A stretch of 64,000 bases of DNA. Origin: Inquilinus sp052113205 (lineage in GTDB: Bacteria; Pseudomonadota; Alphaproteobacteria; DSM-16000; Inquilinaceae). The notes beneath the pieces are model-generated. The model saw nothing but the letters and a program-made list of their open reading frames with translations, was not told the origin of the DNA and searched no databases. Where the stretch lies: NCBI RefSeq assembly GCF_052113205.1, contig NZ_JBFRCU010000007.1:77395-141394 (forward strand). Direction: 5' to 3'. Shown piece by piece: positions 17,201 to 27,399 of the stretch (its first letter is position 1; every line of letters starts with the position of its first letter). The position numbers and the translations under genes are program-made.

Positions 17201-18569
17201 CCTCGCCACCACGGCCGCCGCGACGGTGATCGCGCTGCCGGTCGACACCACGACGCCGGCGACGGAGGCCGCGGCGCCCGGCGTCGCCAACTACATGACC
17301 CAGGTCGTGATCTCGCCGGACGGGCGGCGCGCCATCCTGCCGTCGAAGAAGGACAACATCGTCCAGGGCCGCTACCGCAAGGCCATCGACCTCAAGGCCG
17401 ACACCACCGTGCGCTCGATCCTGTCCCAGCTCGACCTGGCGCAGGGCCGGGAGGTGTTCGCCGAGCAGATCGACTTCAACAACCGGGCGCCGGCCCGCGC
17501 CGCGATCTTCGCCCCCTCCGGCAACTACATCTTCGTCGCCGAGATGGAATCGAACAGCGTCGAGATCGTCGACCCGTATCGCCGCGCCGTGGTCGGGTCG
17601 GTCGCCGGCACGGCCCGGACGCCGCATGGCCTGTATCTCGACGCCACCCGGAAGCGCCTGTTCGTCAACGCCTTCCTCGACCGCCGCGTCACCGTCCATG
17701 ACGTCGGCAAGGTGCTGACCGGCGAGGATTTCATCACCCCGGCCCCGACGGTGATCGCCACGGTGGCGACCGAGCCGCTGGCGACCGCCGTCCTGGCCGG
17801 CAAGCGGATCTTCTACAACGCCGCCGACCCGCGGATGAGCAGCGAGAGCTACATCTCCTGCGCCAGCTGCCATGTCGACGGCGACAGCGACGGCATGGTC
17901 TGGGACTTCACCCAGCGCGGCGAAGGCCTGCGCCGCACCATCTCGCTGCAGGGCCGGCAGGGCATCGGGCCGTCCATGGGCAAGCTGCACTGGACCGCCA
18001 ATTTCGACGAGCTGCAGGATTTCGAGAAGGACATCCGCGACGAGTTCGAGGGTGCCGGCTTCATGACCGACGCCGATTACGCCGCCACCATCAACCCGCT
18101 GGGCCCGAAGAAGGCCGGCAAGAGCGCCGACCTCGACAACCTGGCGGCCTATGTCACGTCGCTCAGCACCTTCCAGCGCAGTCCGTACCGGACCGCACAG
18201 GGGTGCCTGACCGCGGATGCCAAGAGGGGCGAACAGCTGGTCCGGGCGGCCAGCTGCACCACCTGTCACGGCACCGCCGTCAGCCAGGACAACCAGCGCC
18301 ACGACGTCGGCACCGTCCAGCCGTCGTCCGGCACGGGGTCGGGCCAGCCGCTGCCCGGCACCGGCTTCGACACGCCGACGCTCTATGGCCTGTGGCAGTC
18401 CTCCTCGTTCTTCCACAATGGCCAGGCGGCGACGCTGGCGGATGTGTTCCGCCCGAATCTCAGTGCGGTGCATGGCGGCAAGGTCGGTGTCGGCAACATC
18501 GGCGCCGTGACCGCCTATCTGCGGTCGCTGGACGGCCAGAACGTGTGCACCGGGGTGGCCAGCCGGTAG
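14265..18569 (+). CDS. Secreted multidomain di-heme cytochrome c with beta-propeller, Big_5, LamG and PKD domains
   Basis: A 1434-residue protein; ATG 14265 follows a strong AAGGGGGAG. Signal peptide at about 1-26 (ASAQ). Residues about 30-415 look like an LVIVD-type propeller. A Big_5 Ig-like domain spans about 425-525, a LamG/concanavalin-like domain about 535-735, and a PKD domain has YVWNFGDGS near 760. A YVTN-type propeller spans about 830-1180. The C-terminal part has two heme sites, CASCH at 1199-1203 and CTTCH at 1331-1335, and ends with TPTLYGLWQSSSFFHNGQ as in MauG or di-heme peroxidase relatives. It is periplasmic or extracellular; the electron donor or substrate is unknown. It stands alone, with a strong leader. 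Confidence 0.88.
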   Translation: MNACRLALLAGLVSVSLAPGLPASAQDPLPLEGPGLGNLTYTDAELFREISTIRWNTATNTNGIPVIQYTIPGNTSPQKPYGTNVGVMHNGYFVTLFAPDSGEATGGFLIYDVSNPRDIKLVKTIYEPDGRTKEFREPHAFGQATIGGKDYIALPSIYGVEFWDFTDINDIKQVKKLVLPGVNAGDYENVNWQMYWQAPYLYVASASRGMFIVDASDPANARIADRGNGRANPVPLGELGGFRAGPVFAMGNEMVLTSMETTSGFASLDISDPLNPTLIGGKTTLPNYYATCFNGRKLYTSGRNGDGKMAGYDLSNLREVKIENETTPVEEGLYCAAQDDHLIVGAQRYIFKLDITNPGSYPEIGRSERVPDNATVPPRGNRDPDLGQVAMFGNLVFVGSDHGSNTAFRPHQKGPDTTPPAILTVSPASGVLRQATTSRIGLALSDSILPETVNAQTFIVRPRGGTALAGTYSVQLGIVNFAPAQPLQLNTEYEVVLAAGGVKDYAGNGLATEFTSSFTTGSQAVPTAYVNRWPLASTLTDVAGGNDGKASSQDSYSEGGLDFTPRTTGVELESDTIAKALGGTATVSVRMKTSQIGNSNPWQAPGIFGRDQVGAANDVFWGWIDNAGHLNLSVGDRSASNPVTRSAAPINDGQWHQVAMTRDAVTGAQAMFIDGAKVASTGTAGVLGLFDKLQMLGQIQGNPVAFKGILSDVRVYKRVLADAEIDGIFNPRPTVLPQQQVAKAVALDPAALGLSGAKYVWNFGDGSAPVTTTAASPIARYTYATPGNYTVSVTVVTEDGTETSFSFIQSVIHPVTAAAPTHSSNIVGNATAVYAVDPDAGTIAAIDAATLAKSWQLAVGKEPKTLALGPGGKLWVAVQGDDKLLRIDPLTKAVSTFTLDYGSAPYGVVFTPDGTKGLLTLAGKSVLAVFNPTTGAIIRRVTLPEGGDVRGIAVSADSKTAYVTRFRSKMIQGEVYKVSLATTAAATVIALPVDTTTPATEAAAPGVANYMTQVVISPDGRRAILPSKKDNIVQGRYRKAIDLKADTTVRSILSQLDLAQGREVFAEQIDFNNRAPARAAIFAPSGNYIFVAEMESNSVEIVDPYRRAVVGSVAGTARTPHGLYLDATRKRLFVNAFLDRRVTVHDVGKVLTGEDFITPAPTVIATVATEPLATAVLAGKRIFYNAADPRMSSESYISCASCHVDGDSDGMVWDFTQRGEGLRRTISLQGRQGIGPSMGKLHWTANFDELQDFEKDIRDEFEGAGFMTDADYAATINPLGPKKAGKSADLDNLAAYVTSLSTFQRSPYRTAQGCLTADAKRGEQLVRAASCTTCHGTAVSQDNQRHDVGTVQPSSGTGSGQPLPGTGFDTPTLYGLWQSSSFFHNGQAATLADVFRPNLSAVHGGKVGVGNIGAVTAYLRSLDGQNVCTGVASR

Positions 18570-18619
18570 AGAGTTTAGGCTGGATCGGGTCATCCCGACG
18601 GTATCAAGGCGGTAACGCG

Positions 18620-18752
18620 TTGCCTCTCCTGCTTGCGGGAGAGGTCGGAGACGCGAAGCGGCTCCGGGTGAGGGTCCTTCGTCGAGGCCCGGCCAGCCCT
18701 CACCCGGTCGTCCTGCGGACGCCCGACCTCTCCCGCCAGGCGGGAGAGGCAA
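18620..18752. repeat. Palindromic repeat family A, copy 2
   Basis: Starts TTGCCTCTCCTGCTTGCGGG and ends CGCCAGGCGGGAGAGGCAA. The left half matches the copies at 21308 and 36389. The right half carries the variant GTCGTCCTGCGGACGCCCG instead of TCTCGCTGCGCGAGCCCG. It lies between the convergent cytochrome and LysR genes and may act as a bidirectional transcript end. Confidence 0.9.
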
Positions 18753-18791
18753 CGCGAAACGTCCGGCATCCTGCTGTCCCTGCTGATAGCG

Positions 18792-19676
18792 CTACGGCAG
18801 GAAGCGCCGGCGCTCCTCCTCGAAGCGGCGGGTGATGAACTGGCGGCACAGCGCCACCCGCCGCAGCCCGGCGCTGTCCGGGTGCGACAGCATGAAGTAG
18901 CTGCGGCGGAAGCCGACCTCCGGCAGGATCCGCACCAGCCCGGGCATGTCGGCGGCGGCGAAATCGTGCAGCACGCCGATGCCGATCCCGGCCCGCACCG
19001 CCTCCATCTGCCCGGTGACGCTGGCGCAGCGGAAGCGGCGGAGCGACCGGTCCTCCAGCGCCCAGGCATAGTCCAGCGCCGGGGCGTAGGCGTAGTCCTC
19101 GACCCCCGTCACCACGACATGCTCGGCCAGGCCGTCGGCATCCGCGGGCGTGCCGGCCGCCCCGAGATACTCGGCCGCGGCATAGACGCCGAGGCTGTAA
19201 TCGGTCAGCCGCGACACGATCAGCCGCCCCTCGACCGGCCGGTCCAGCCCGATCGCCAAATCGGCCTCGCGCCGGGACAGCGAGAAGCTGCGGGGCAGGG
19301 GCACCAGCTCGATCGTCAGGCTGGGATACTGCCGGGCGAAGCGGCCCAGCTCGCGCGCCAGAAAGTGGTTGCCGAGGCCGTCCGGCGCGCCGATGCGCAC
19401 CGTGCCCGCCACCTCGGCCTCGTCGTCCCGCAGCCCTTCCGCCGCGCCCAGCAGCGCCGTCTCGATGCCCTCGGCCACGGGCAGCAGCCGCTCGCCGGCC
19501 TGGGTCAGCACCGACCCCGCCGGCCGCCGGTCGAACAGCACCGTGCCCAGATCGGCCTCCAGCGCATCCAGCCGGCGCGCCACGGTGGCGTGGTTCAGCC
19601 CCAGCTTGCGCGACGCGGCCAGCAGCTGGCCGTGCCGGGCGACCGCCAGGAAGACGCGCAGATGGTCCCAGTCCAT
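18792..19676 (-). CDS. LysR-family transcriptional regulator
   Basis: A 294-residue LysR regulator. The N-terminal winged HTH runs MDWDHLRVFLAVARHGQLL followed by LNHATVARRLDALE; the C-terminal two-thirds is the effector-binding domain. The ATG at 19676 is chosen because GGAG lies 5 nt upstream; an upstream start at 19709 is also open. It is divergent from mmsA with about 110 bp between them, the classical arrangement for a regulator of that gene. A valine, inositol or beta-alanine intermediate is a plausible effector, by inference. Confidence 0.9.
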   Translation of the reverse strand: MDWDHLRVFLAVARHGQLLAASRKLGLNHATVARRLDALEADLGTVLFDRRPAGSVLTQAGERLLPVAEGIETALLGAAEGLRDDEAEVAGTVRIGAPDGLGNHFLARELGRFARQYPSLTIELVPLPRSFSLSRREADLAIGLDRPVEGRLIVSRLTDYSLGVYAAAEYLGAAGTPADADGLAEHVVVTGVEDYAYAPALDYAWALEDRSLRRFRCASVTGQMEAVRAGIGIGVLHDFAAADMPGLVRILPEVGFRRSYFMLSHPDSAGLRRVALCRQFITRRFEEERRRFLP

Positions 19677-19785
19677 GCCATCTCCGATCGGTGACTTCAA
19701 TTCCCGCACAACGGTTGCTCGATCCTGTGCGTTGATGCGCGCCGGGTAAAGCGCGAAGGTGCCGGCAACAGTGGAGGAGACGACA

Positions 19786-21285
<1,500 letters not shown>

Positions 21286-21307
21286 CCCGACCGGGCGCCA
21301 TCGCATT

Positions 21308-21441
21308 TTGCCTCTCCCGCTTGCGGGAGAGGTCGGAGACGCGAAGCGGCTCCGGGTGAGGGTTCTTTGTCGAGGCCCGGGCCGGCCCTCACCCGGTCTC
21401 GCTGCGCGAGCCCGACCTCTCCCGCCAGGCGGGAGAGGCAA
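21308..21441. repeat. Palindromic repeat family A, copy 3
   Basis: The most regular copy: a hairpin with CTCTCCCGCTTGCGGGAGAG, then GTCGGAGACGCGAAGCGG and CCGGGTGAGGG, a loop TTCTTTGTCGAGGCCCGGGC, then CCCTCACCCGG and a second hairpin with CTCTCCCGCCAGGCGGGAGAG. It lies just after mmsA. Confidence 0.92.
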
Positions 21442-21507
21442 ACCGACGCTTGCGATGATGGTCCGTTCATGGCTACCGAGAAGCGGCGCGTCATCCGGCG
21501 GCGGCGC

Positions 21508-22359
21508 TCAACTGCTATCGGGCGGCACGTCGGGGCCGTTCTCGAGGCAGATGTCCGAGTGGAGGTCGATGCCCAGGGAGCGGCAGAGGCGGACCGTGGC
21601 CTTCTCGGTGCTGGCGGTATCGAGCAGCGTGTCGATGTCGGGCTCCTGCAGCCGGATCGCCAGCCCGGCCTTGAGGTCGGCGATCCGGGCGGGGTCGCCG
21701 ACCTCGGCGATGCACTACTCGGTCATGGCGACGACCGCGGTCCGGCGGCGGGCGCGCTCGGCCCGGATCTCGGCCGGGGTGCCGGCCGGCAGGCCCGGGC
21801 GGCCGTTCTCGTAGCGCGGCTGCCGGCGGCGCCACTGCCGGACCAGGCCGAGGCCGCAGACCAGGCCGGCCACGACCGACGGGACCGTGCGATCCTCGAC
21901 CGGGTCGTCCCGGTCGCCATAGAGTTGGACCAACGCCTCGTCGAGTTGCATCCTGAGATCGGAGAAGCGGGCGCGGTCGGTGCCACGGTCGTCCCCGATC
22001 AGGCGGATGAGGACGTCCTCGACCTCCTCTCGATGGCGGGCGCGGCGTGCCTCGCGGCCGCCGTCGCGGGCGCACAGGTCCTTCACGGCGCGGGCGCGCT
22101 GGGCCAGGGTCTGGCGCACCAGATGGGCGTAGCGTGCGAAAGCGAGGCCGGGCTCCGGGGCCGCAGCCTGGGGCTGAGCCTCGTCCGCCACAGCCGGAGG
22201 CTGAGCCTCGGCGGCGAGGGCGTGGGCGCCAGCCGTCTCGGCCAGCTGCATGCCGATCTCGGCCAGGCGCGTGAGCATCTCGCACTGCTGCAGCGTGCAG
22301 CCGCGGCCATAGGCCTGGACATCGAAATCGGCAGGGATCTCCTTCATGGAACGTATCAT
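21508..22359 (-). pseudogene. Unknown conserved-type protein interrupted by an in-frame TAG
   Basis: From an ATG at 22359 (or 22347) the frame codes 214 residues up to a TAG at 21717-21715. The same frame then stays open for 68 more codons, to a TGA at 21510-21508. The continuation (IAEVGDPARIADLKAGLAIR, ending TVRLCRSLGIDLHSD) looks like the natural C-terminus of a family of uncharacterised alphaproteobacterial proteins that end with an RICRDLG-like phrase. The N-terminal part has FARYAHLVRQTLAQRARAV and an Arg-rich helical middle. A nonsense mutation is the simplest reading; read-through or a real short form cannot be excluded. The function is unknown. Confidence 0.6.
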
Positions 22360-22585
22360 GAACAAGTCGCGCAGCCGAGCGCAATGCACATTGTGTTTAG
22401 TGATAGGCGGGGCGGGCGGGGGCTGTTCGGCTGGGTCCGCGGCGGATAAGCGGGTGGCTCACTGCTTGTCTGATATCGCCGGGCGGCTTTGGGTGATGAG
22501 GCCTCGTTCCGGACAGTGCCTCACCCACCAGCGACGGTCCGGAAAGGTGCCACGGGATCATGGGGCCGGGCGGGCGTGAGACCAG

Positions 22586-23242
22586 CTATGCTCGGCGCTG
22601 GCAGAACTGGTCGGGGGTCATTGTCTTGATCTCGAACTGGTCTTGCGTTCGAGCATAACTGTGCCCGCCGAGCCGGCCGATCGCGTCCATCTTGTGCTGG
22701 TCGATATGCAGGTTCCGCGGGTCGACCGCGTCGGCGCGCACAAACACCCCCAGGACCTCGCCGAGAATGATCTCGCGGGCCGGGCTGATCTGAAGGGTCA
22801 TGTACCTGCGGCACTCCAGCGCCGCCGGCGCCGCCACGATCCTCGGGCTGCGCACCATTTCGCCCGGCACCGTCTCGAGACCGGCTTGCTTCAGCTCATC
22901 GACCTCGGGGCCGAACTTGATGGCACAGATCTCCATCCGATCGACCAGGGCGGTGTCACAGATGTGCACGGTGAACTCGCCGGTCTCGCGGATGTTGCGC
23001 GCGGTGTCCTTGAAGCTCATATCGGCATGGTTCTCCACGCCGATGGCGACGATCGCCGGATCGTGGGTCAGTACATTGAAGAAGCTGAACGGCCCGGCAT
23101 TGGGGCGGCCGTCGCGGCTCAGGGTCGTCACCAGCGCGATCGGCCTGGGGATGACGGTTCCGATCAGGAGCTTGTAGCGCTCGCGCTCCGTCAGCGCCGA
23201 GAAGTCGAAATGGGTGTGCCCGAGCTTGTCCACGCCGTTCAT
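22586..23242 (-). CDS. Flavin reductase-like domain protein
   Basis: A 218-residue FMN-binding split-barrel protein of the flavin_reduct family. The family core reads YKLLIGTVIPRPIALVTT followed by GPFSFFNVLTHDPAIVAIG. The ATG at 23242 overlaps the M24 gene stop by 4 bp, so it is the last gene of the leftward operon. Members either supply reduced flavin to monooxygenases or act as flavin-dependent oxidoreductases themselves. No monooxygenase partner is present here. Confidence 0.88.
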   Translation of the reverse strand: MNGVDKLGHTHFDFSALTERERYKLLIGTVIPRPIALVTTLSRDGRPNAGPFSFFNVLTHDPAIVAIGVENHADMSFKDTARNIRETGEFTVHICDTALVDRMEICAIKFGPEVDELKQAGLETVPGEMVRSPRIVAAPAALECRRYMTLQISPAREIILGEVLGVFVRADAVDPRNLHIDQHKMDAIGRLGGHSYARTQDQFEIKTMTPDQFCQRRA

Positions 23243-24663
23243 CGGTCCCCCGGCACACGGAAGGTTTCGAGCGGCGTGTGGCGGCTGAGGTTCTCGAAGC
23301 CGTCGGAGGTGACAAGGTAGCAATCCCCGATATTGCAGCCGGCCGACTGGGCTTCGAGCCATTGCGCGTGCAGCACGAAGACCATTCCTTCCTCGAGTCT
23401 GTCGTGGTTGTGCGAGGAGACATTGAAGCTGTTCTGCGCGCCGGCCATGCCGACCGAATGACCGAGATTTGGATTATGGGGCCCGTGGGTGGCGGGGTAG
23501 ACATGCATCAGCCTGCGTCCGCGCGCCTCCCAATCGGCGTCCGCCACATACTGCATCGGCACGGGCCGCGGCCCGCCATCATCGGCCGCCTGCCAGTTGT
23601 AGGGCATGGTGCGCGCATGCGGCGAGGTGAGCAGGCCGTGCTCGATGTAGGAATCGAACGCCGCGTTGTTGATATCGCTGACGAGCGCGCCGGGTCGGAT
23701 CAGCCGTTCCGCGCGCCTGAGCCCGTCGGTGCAGGCGGCGAGCACCTTCTCCTGCCGCGCGGTGATCTCGCCCACCGCGATCATGCGGGCGGTCTGCGCC
23801 GTGTAGCCCTGATAGGTGACGTTGGAGATGTAGAGGTTGATCAGGTCGCCGGTCCGCACCACGCGGCCATAGGGCTTGCCGCAATGCGTGCCGTACTGGT
23901 TGACGCCGATCTGGTAGCCGTCGCCGGTCTCGCCGCCGCGGGCCAACTGGGCGAAGGTGAATGCCGCATAGATCTCGGCGTCGGTCACGCCGGGACGGGT
24001 GACATGATAGGCGGCCTGGGTGCCGATGGAGATCAACTGCGCGGCCGCCCGGACCATCTCGATCTCGCGCGGCGAGCGGATCTTCTGCATGCGGTCGATG
24101 ATCGGGTTGTCGGAGACGAACCTCGCCTTCGGCATCAGGTCGTCGAGATGGCCGAACAGGGATGAGCTGGTCCGGTCGCCGAGCCGGCCGATCTGCCCGG
24201 CGGAAAGTCCGAGATCGCACAGGATCTTCGCGGCGGCTTCCGCAGTCCTTGCCGTCGACGAGCCGGGCCGGTCGGCATATTCGCGGCCGATCGCGCCGAT
24301 CTGCCAGATCTGGTCCACGCCGACCGGTTCGCCGCCTGGCGGCAGGATGACCGACTGGGTGAAGAACGACAGCAGCACCATTTCCTTGTCGCTGTCGGTC
24401 GGAATGATCAGCACGCCCTCGCGCATCCAGTCGCAGACGTAGCGCAGATAGGCGTTCGAGGTGTGGAACCAGCCGACCATGTCGGTGTGGACGACCAGCG
24501 CATCGTGCTCCGCCAGCACCGCCTCGCGGCGGATGCGGCGCACCCGTTCCGCGAACTCGTCATCCGGCAGCGGCAGAGGCGGGCTGAATTCGAAATCGGG
24601 TTCGAAACCGGCCAGCAGGGATTCGATCCGGCGTCCGGATGCCGGAATACGGTGCATGGTCAC
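23239..24663 (-). CDS. Creatinase-like M24 protein lacking metal ligands
   Basis: A 474-residue pita-bread-fold protein. Where metallo-M24 enzymes carry two aspartates this protein has I279/S280 and Q290 (INLYISNVTYQGYTAQTAR). H402 in GHSVGM is kept. The two C-terminal glutamates are replaced by H432 and G446. Loss of the metal site is also known in creatinase, which cleaves creatine without metal, so a hydrolase of a guanidino or related amine is a reasonable guess. Start is GTG 24663, ten bases after AAGGA; ATG 24657 is the alternative. It is followed directly by the flavin-reductase-like gene and preceded by the transporter genes. Confidence 0.85.
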   Translation of the reverse strand: MTMHRIPASGRRIESLLAGFEPDFEFSPPLPLPDDEFAERVRRIRREAVLAEHDALVVHTDMVGWFHTSNAYLRYVCDWMREGVLIIPTDSDKEMVLLSFFTQSVILPPGGEPVGVDQIWQIGAIGREYADRPGSSTARTAEAAAKILCDLGLSAGQIGRLGDRTSSSLFGHLDDLMPKARFVSDNPIIDRMQKIRSPREIEMVRAAAQLISIGTQAAYHVTRPGVTDAEIYAAFTFAQLARGGETGDGYQIGVNQYGTHCGKPYGRVVRTGDLINLYISNVTYQGYTAQTARMIAVGEITARQEKVLAACTDGLRRAERLIRPGALVSDINNAAFDSYIEHGLLTSPHARTMPYNWQAADDGGPRPVPMQYVADADWEARGRRLMHVYPATHGPHNPNLGHSVGMAGAQNSFNVSSHNHDRLEEGMVFVLHAQWLEAQSAGCNIGDCYLVTSDGFENLSRHTPLETFRVPGDR

Positions 24664-24706
24664 GACGCAATGTTCCTTTTTGCGCCCGCGGAGGGCGAGG
24701 TCGGCG

Positions 24707-25510
24707 TTAGCGGGAGGGGCCGAAGAGTTTGCGGCCGGTAACCACGACGACGAGCGTCACGGCGATCAGGATGCCGGACATCGCGGCGACCCGGACATCG
24801 AGGGATTCCTCGATCATCGCGAACATGCGAAGCGGCAGGACCGTGGTGCGCGCATCGGCGAGGAAGAGCGAGACCGAGACGTTGTCGAGCGATTGGATGA
24901 ACACCAGGAACGCGCCGGCGAGGATGCCCGGAACCAGCAGCGGCAGGATCACCCGCCGCAGCGTCGTCATGGGCGTCGCACCCAGGGTGGTCGACGCTTC
25001 CGCCAGGGACGGATCCATGCCCTGCGCGATGACGGCCGTTGCGCGATACATCAACGGCCCGAACACCACGATATGCCCGGCAACCGTGAGCCAAAGCGAC
25101 GGCCGAAGGCCGACGAGGCTCGATACCACCAACGCCGCGAGCCCATAGACCAGGCTGGGCAGCACCAGCGGCGCCAGGAGCAGCGGCTCGGTGAGGTTGG
25201 CCGCCCGGCCCCGGATGCGGGCCATGCCGATGCTGGCGGGCACCGCGAACAGCAGCGAGCCGATCACCGCGAGGCCGGCGATCTTCAGCGAATTGAACGC
25301 GGCGATATGTTCCGTCGCCGATACGACCGGATCGAGCAGAGCCGCGTACCAGCGCAGGGAGAGACCTTGCGGCGGGAACTGAAGCGTCTGGCCGGCCGTG
25401 AACGACATCACCAGGGCGATGGCGATCGGCGCGATGAGGTAGAGAATGGCCAGCCCGCCGATGCCGTAGACAAAGGCCCGGTAGAGAAAGGTCGAGGCGG
25501 CGTCACGCAT
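24707..25510 (-). CDS. PotC-like ABC transporter permease
   Basis: A 267-residue inner-membrane permease with six hydrophobic segments and the coupling loop EASTTLGATPMTTLRRVILP. The ATG at 25510 (MRDAASTFLYRAF) overlaps the preceding permease gene by 8 bp. Its topology and loop fit the second permease of PotABCD or AfuB-type importers for polyamines and other small cations or organic acids. Confidence 0.9.
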   Translation of the reverse strand: MRDAASTFLYRAFVYGIGGLAILYLIAPIAIALVMSFTAGQTLQFPPQGLSLRWYAALLDPVVSATEHIAAFNSLKIAGLAVIGSLLFAVPASIGMARIRGRAANLTEPLLLAPLVLPSLVYGLAALVVSSLVGLRPSLWLTVAGHIVVFGPLMYRATAVIAQGMDPSLAEASTTLGATPMTTLRRVILPLLVPGILAGAFLVFIQSLDNVSVSLFLADARTTVLPLRMFAMIEESLDVRVAAMSGILIAVTLVVVVTGRKLFGPSR

Positions 25511-26339
25511 GGCCGACGAGCCTCCGATGACGGGCGATCGCGGACAGAGCCAGAAGAAGGCTGCCGGTGGACAGCAGCAGGACCACCGCGATCGCGGATG
25601 CCAAGGGCCAGTCGAACAGCACGCCGACCTCGCGGTAGATGAGCTGCGGCATGTAAACGTTGCGGGCGCCACCGATCACCGCCTGGGTCACGAAGGATGC
25701 GCTGGTGCTGGCGAAGACCAGGATCCAGCCGGCGAGGAGGCCCGGCAGCATGAGCGGAAGCAGCACGGTCAGGAACACTCGCCACGGCCCGGCCCCGGCC
25801 ACCTCGGCGGCATCGGTCAACTGCTTGTTGACGCGCGACAGCACGGCGATCAGCGGCAGGATGATCAGCGGCAGGTCGATCTGGCACATGGTCAGCACCA
25901 GCCCCAGTTCCGTGAACATCAGGCTGACGGGCTGTCCGGTGAAGCCGAGGCCGAGCAGGGCCTGGCTGATCGGCCCCTGGCGGCCGAGGATCACGATCCA
26001 TGCGAAGGTGCGGACGACATTGCTCGTCAGCATCGGAATCAGTGACAGAAAGATGATGATTTGCCGCGTCCGGGAGCCGCTGTGCCAGTAAAGCAGCGCG
26101 ATCGGAATGCCGAGCAACGTCGTTCCGATGACGGTCAGGACGCCGAGCCGGACAGTGTTCATGAGCACACGGAAGTTGAACGGATCGCCGAGGAATGCCG
26201 AATAGTTCTCGAGCGAGATGCCGGCCTTCCCGGAAAAGCTGTAGGCAACGAGCAGGGCGAGCGGCGTCACGAAGAACACCACCGAAAGCAGGAGCATCGG
26301 AAGGAGATACGGAGCGCCGCTCGACCTCATCGTCGTCAT
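25503..26339 (-). CDS. PotB-like ABC transporter permease
   Basis: A 278-residue permease starting at ATG 26339, which overlaps the binding-protein stop by 4 bp. It has about six membrane segments, with the coupling loop DAAEVAGAGPWRVFLTVLLP near residue 185. The SNVVRTFAWIVILGRQGP stretch is characteristic of PotB-group permeases. It pairs with the gene at 24707-25510. Confidence 0.9.
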   Translation of the reverse strand: MTTMRSSGAPYLLPMLLLSVVFFVTPLALLVAYSFSGKAGISLENYSAFLGDPFNFRVLMNTVRLGVLTVIGTTLLGIPIALLYWHSGSRTRQIIIFLSLIPMLTSNVVRTFAWIVILGRQGPISQALLGLGFTGQPVSLMFTELGLVLTMCQIDLPLIILPLIAVLSRVNKQLTDAAEVAGAGPWRVFLTVLLPLMLPGLLAGWILVFASTSASFVTQAVIGGARNVYMPQLIYREVGVLFDWPLASAIAVVLLLSTGSLLLALSAIARHRRLVGHA

Positions 26340-27376
26340 CCCCCTGCCACGAGCGTGTCGAACGCCCTGATCCAGGCGGCCCGGTTCTTGTTGATCAGCG
26401 TCCAGTCCGGATAGACCAGCGATGCGACCTGCTCGCGCGTGACATAGGCCGCGATGCCGGGTGTCAGCTCGACATCCCGGTTGGTCGGGAACATCTCCGA
26501 AGGCGGCAACTTCAGGACGTCCTGGGCGGCCTTCGAGATGGCTGCGTCCATATAGGCATAGGCCGCGTCGACATTCCGCGAACCCTTGGCCAGGTGGATG
26601 TTGACGGGCGCGGCTGGGGACCCTGTCTCGGGGTGGGCGAACTCGGCCGCGAGGCCCAGCGCCTTCAGGTGCGCCACATTGTTGGTCGAGCACATGAACA
26701 CCGCGATCTCGCCCTGCTGATACAGCGTCATCTGGTGGTTGGTGCTGTCGATGACGGTCTTGAGGTTCTCGGGATGATCCCTGAACAGCTTGAAGACCGC
26801 GTCCATGTCGTCCGGACCCGTGCCGAAGATCTTCGCCAGCTGGGTATAGGCCATGACCGCGGTGTTTGATCCGAACCCCGTCCACGAGACCTTGCCGGCA
26901 TAGGCCGGGTTCTCGAACAGATCGCGATAGCCGGCGGGCTTCGGCACCATGTCGGGATTGTAGGCAATGCCGTTGACCTCGACGGTGACGGTCGGGCCGT
27001 ACTCTCCCTGGAAGGCGGGATCGAGCATGGCCCAGTTGGAAAGCTTGCCCGGATCGATCTTCTGGATCAGCCCGTTCTCGATCGCGACCGCGCCCTGTCC
27101 CGGCGACATCAGAAGCGTGTCGTAAGCCGGATTGTCCGGGCTTGCCTGGACCTTCGCCAGTTGGTCCTGGGCCAAAGCGGGCGCGATGGTGAGATCGTAG
27201 CCGGCCGCCGAAACGAGCGGCGTCAGCACGCGCCGGTAGGCATCCTCCCAACCGCCGGGAAAGGTCGCGGCGACGAGCGAGCCGGCGGCGCGCGCCCTGG
27301 CCGGCAACAGTGCGGCCGTTGCGACGCCTGCCGCAAGGAGCCCGAAACCGCGTCTGTTCAATCCGAATTCGGTCAT
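26336..27376 (-). CDS. PotD-like substrate-binding protein with Tat-type leader
   Basis: A 346-residue extracellular binding protein of the SBP_bac_6/8 type. The leader contains NRRGFGLLAAG followed by LLPARARAA, so twin-arginine export is likely. The mature protein has the ordered stretches expected for spermidine/putrescine-class binders (VSWTGFGSNTAVMAYTQLA, YPDWTLINKNRAAW). The ATG at 27376 gives the complete leader. It lies between the ATPase and permease genes of the same operon. The true ligand is unknown; the neighbouring creatinase-like and RidA genes point to a nitrogenous compound. Confidence 0.9.
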   Translation of the reverse strand: MTEFGLNRRGFGLLAAGVATAALLPARARAAGSLVAATFPGGWEDAYRRVLTPLVSAAGYDLTIAPALAQDQLAKVQASPDNPAYDTLLMSPGQGAVAIENGLIQKIDPGKLSNWAMLDPAFQGEYGPTVTVEVNGIAYNPDMVPKPAGYRDLFENPAYAGKVSWTGFGSNTAVMAYTQLAKIFGTGPDDMDAVFKLFRDHPENLKTVIDSTNHQMTLYQQGEIAVFMCSTNNVAHLKALGLAAEFAHPETGSPAAPVNIHLAKGSRNVDAAYAYMDAAISKAAQDVLKLPPSEMFPTNRDVELTPGIAAYVTREQVASLVYPDWTLINKNRAAWIRAFDTLVAGG

Positions 27377-27399
27377 GGATTGGCGCCTCTCCTGTTGGA

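Noticed and set aside
15945..18752. A 935-codon leftward open frame opposite the cytochrome gene
   Set aside because: High GC keeps the antisense frame open; the other strand has a signal peptide, heme motifs and domains.
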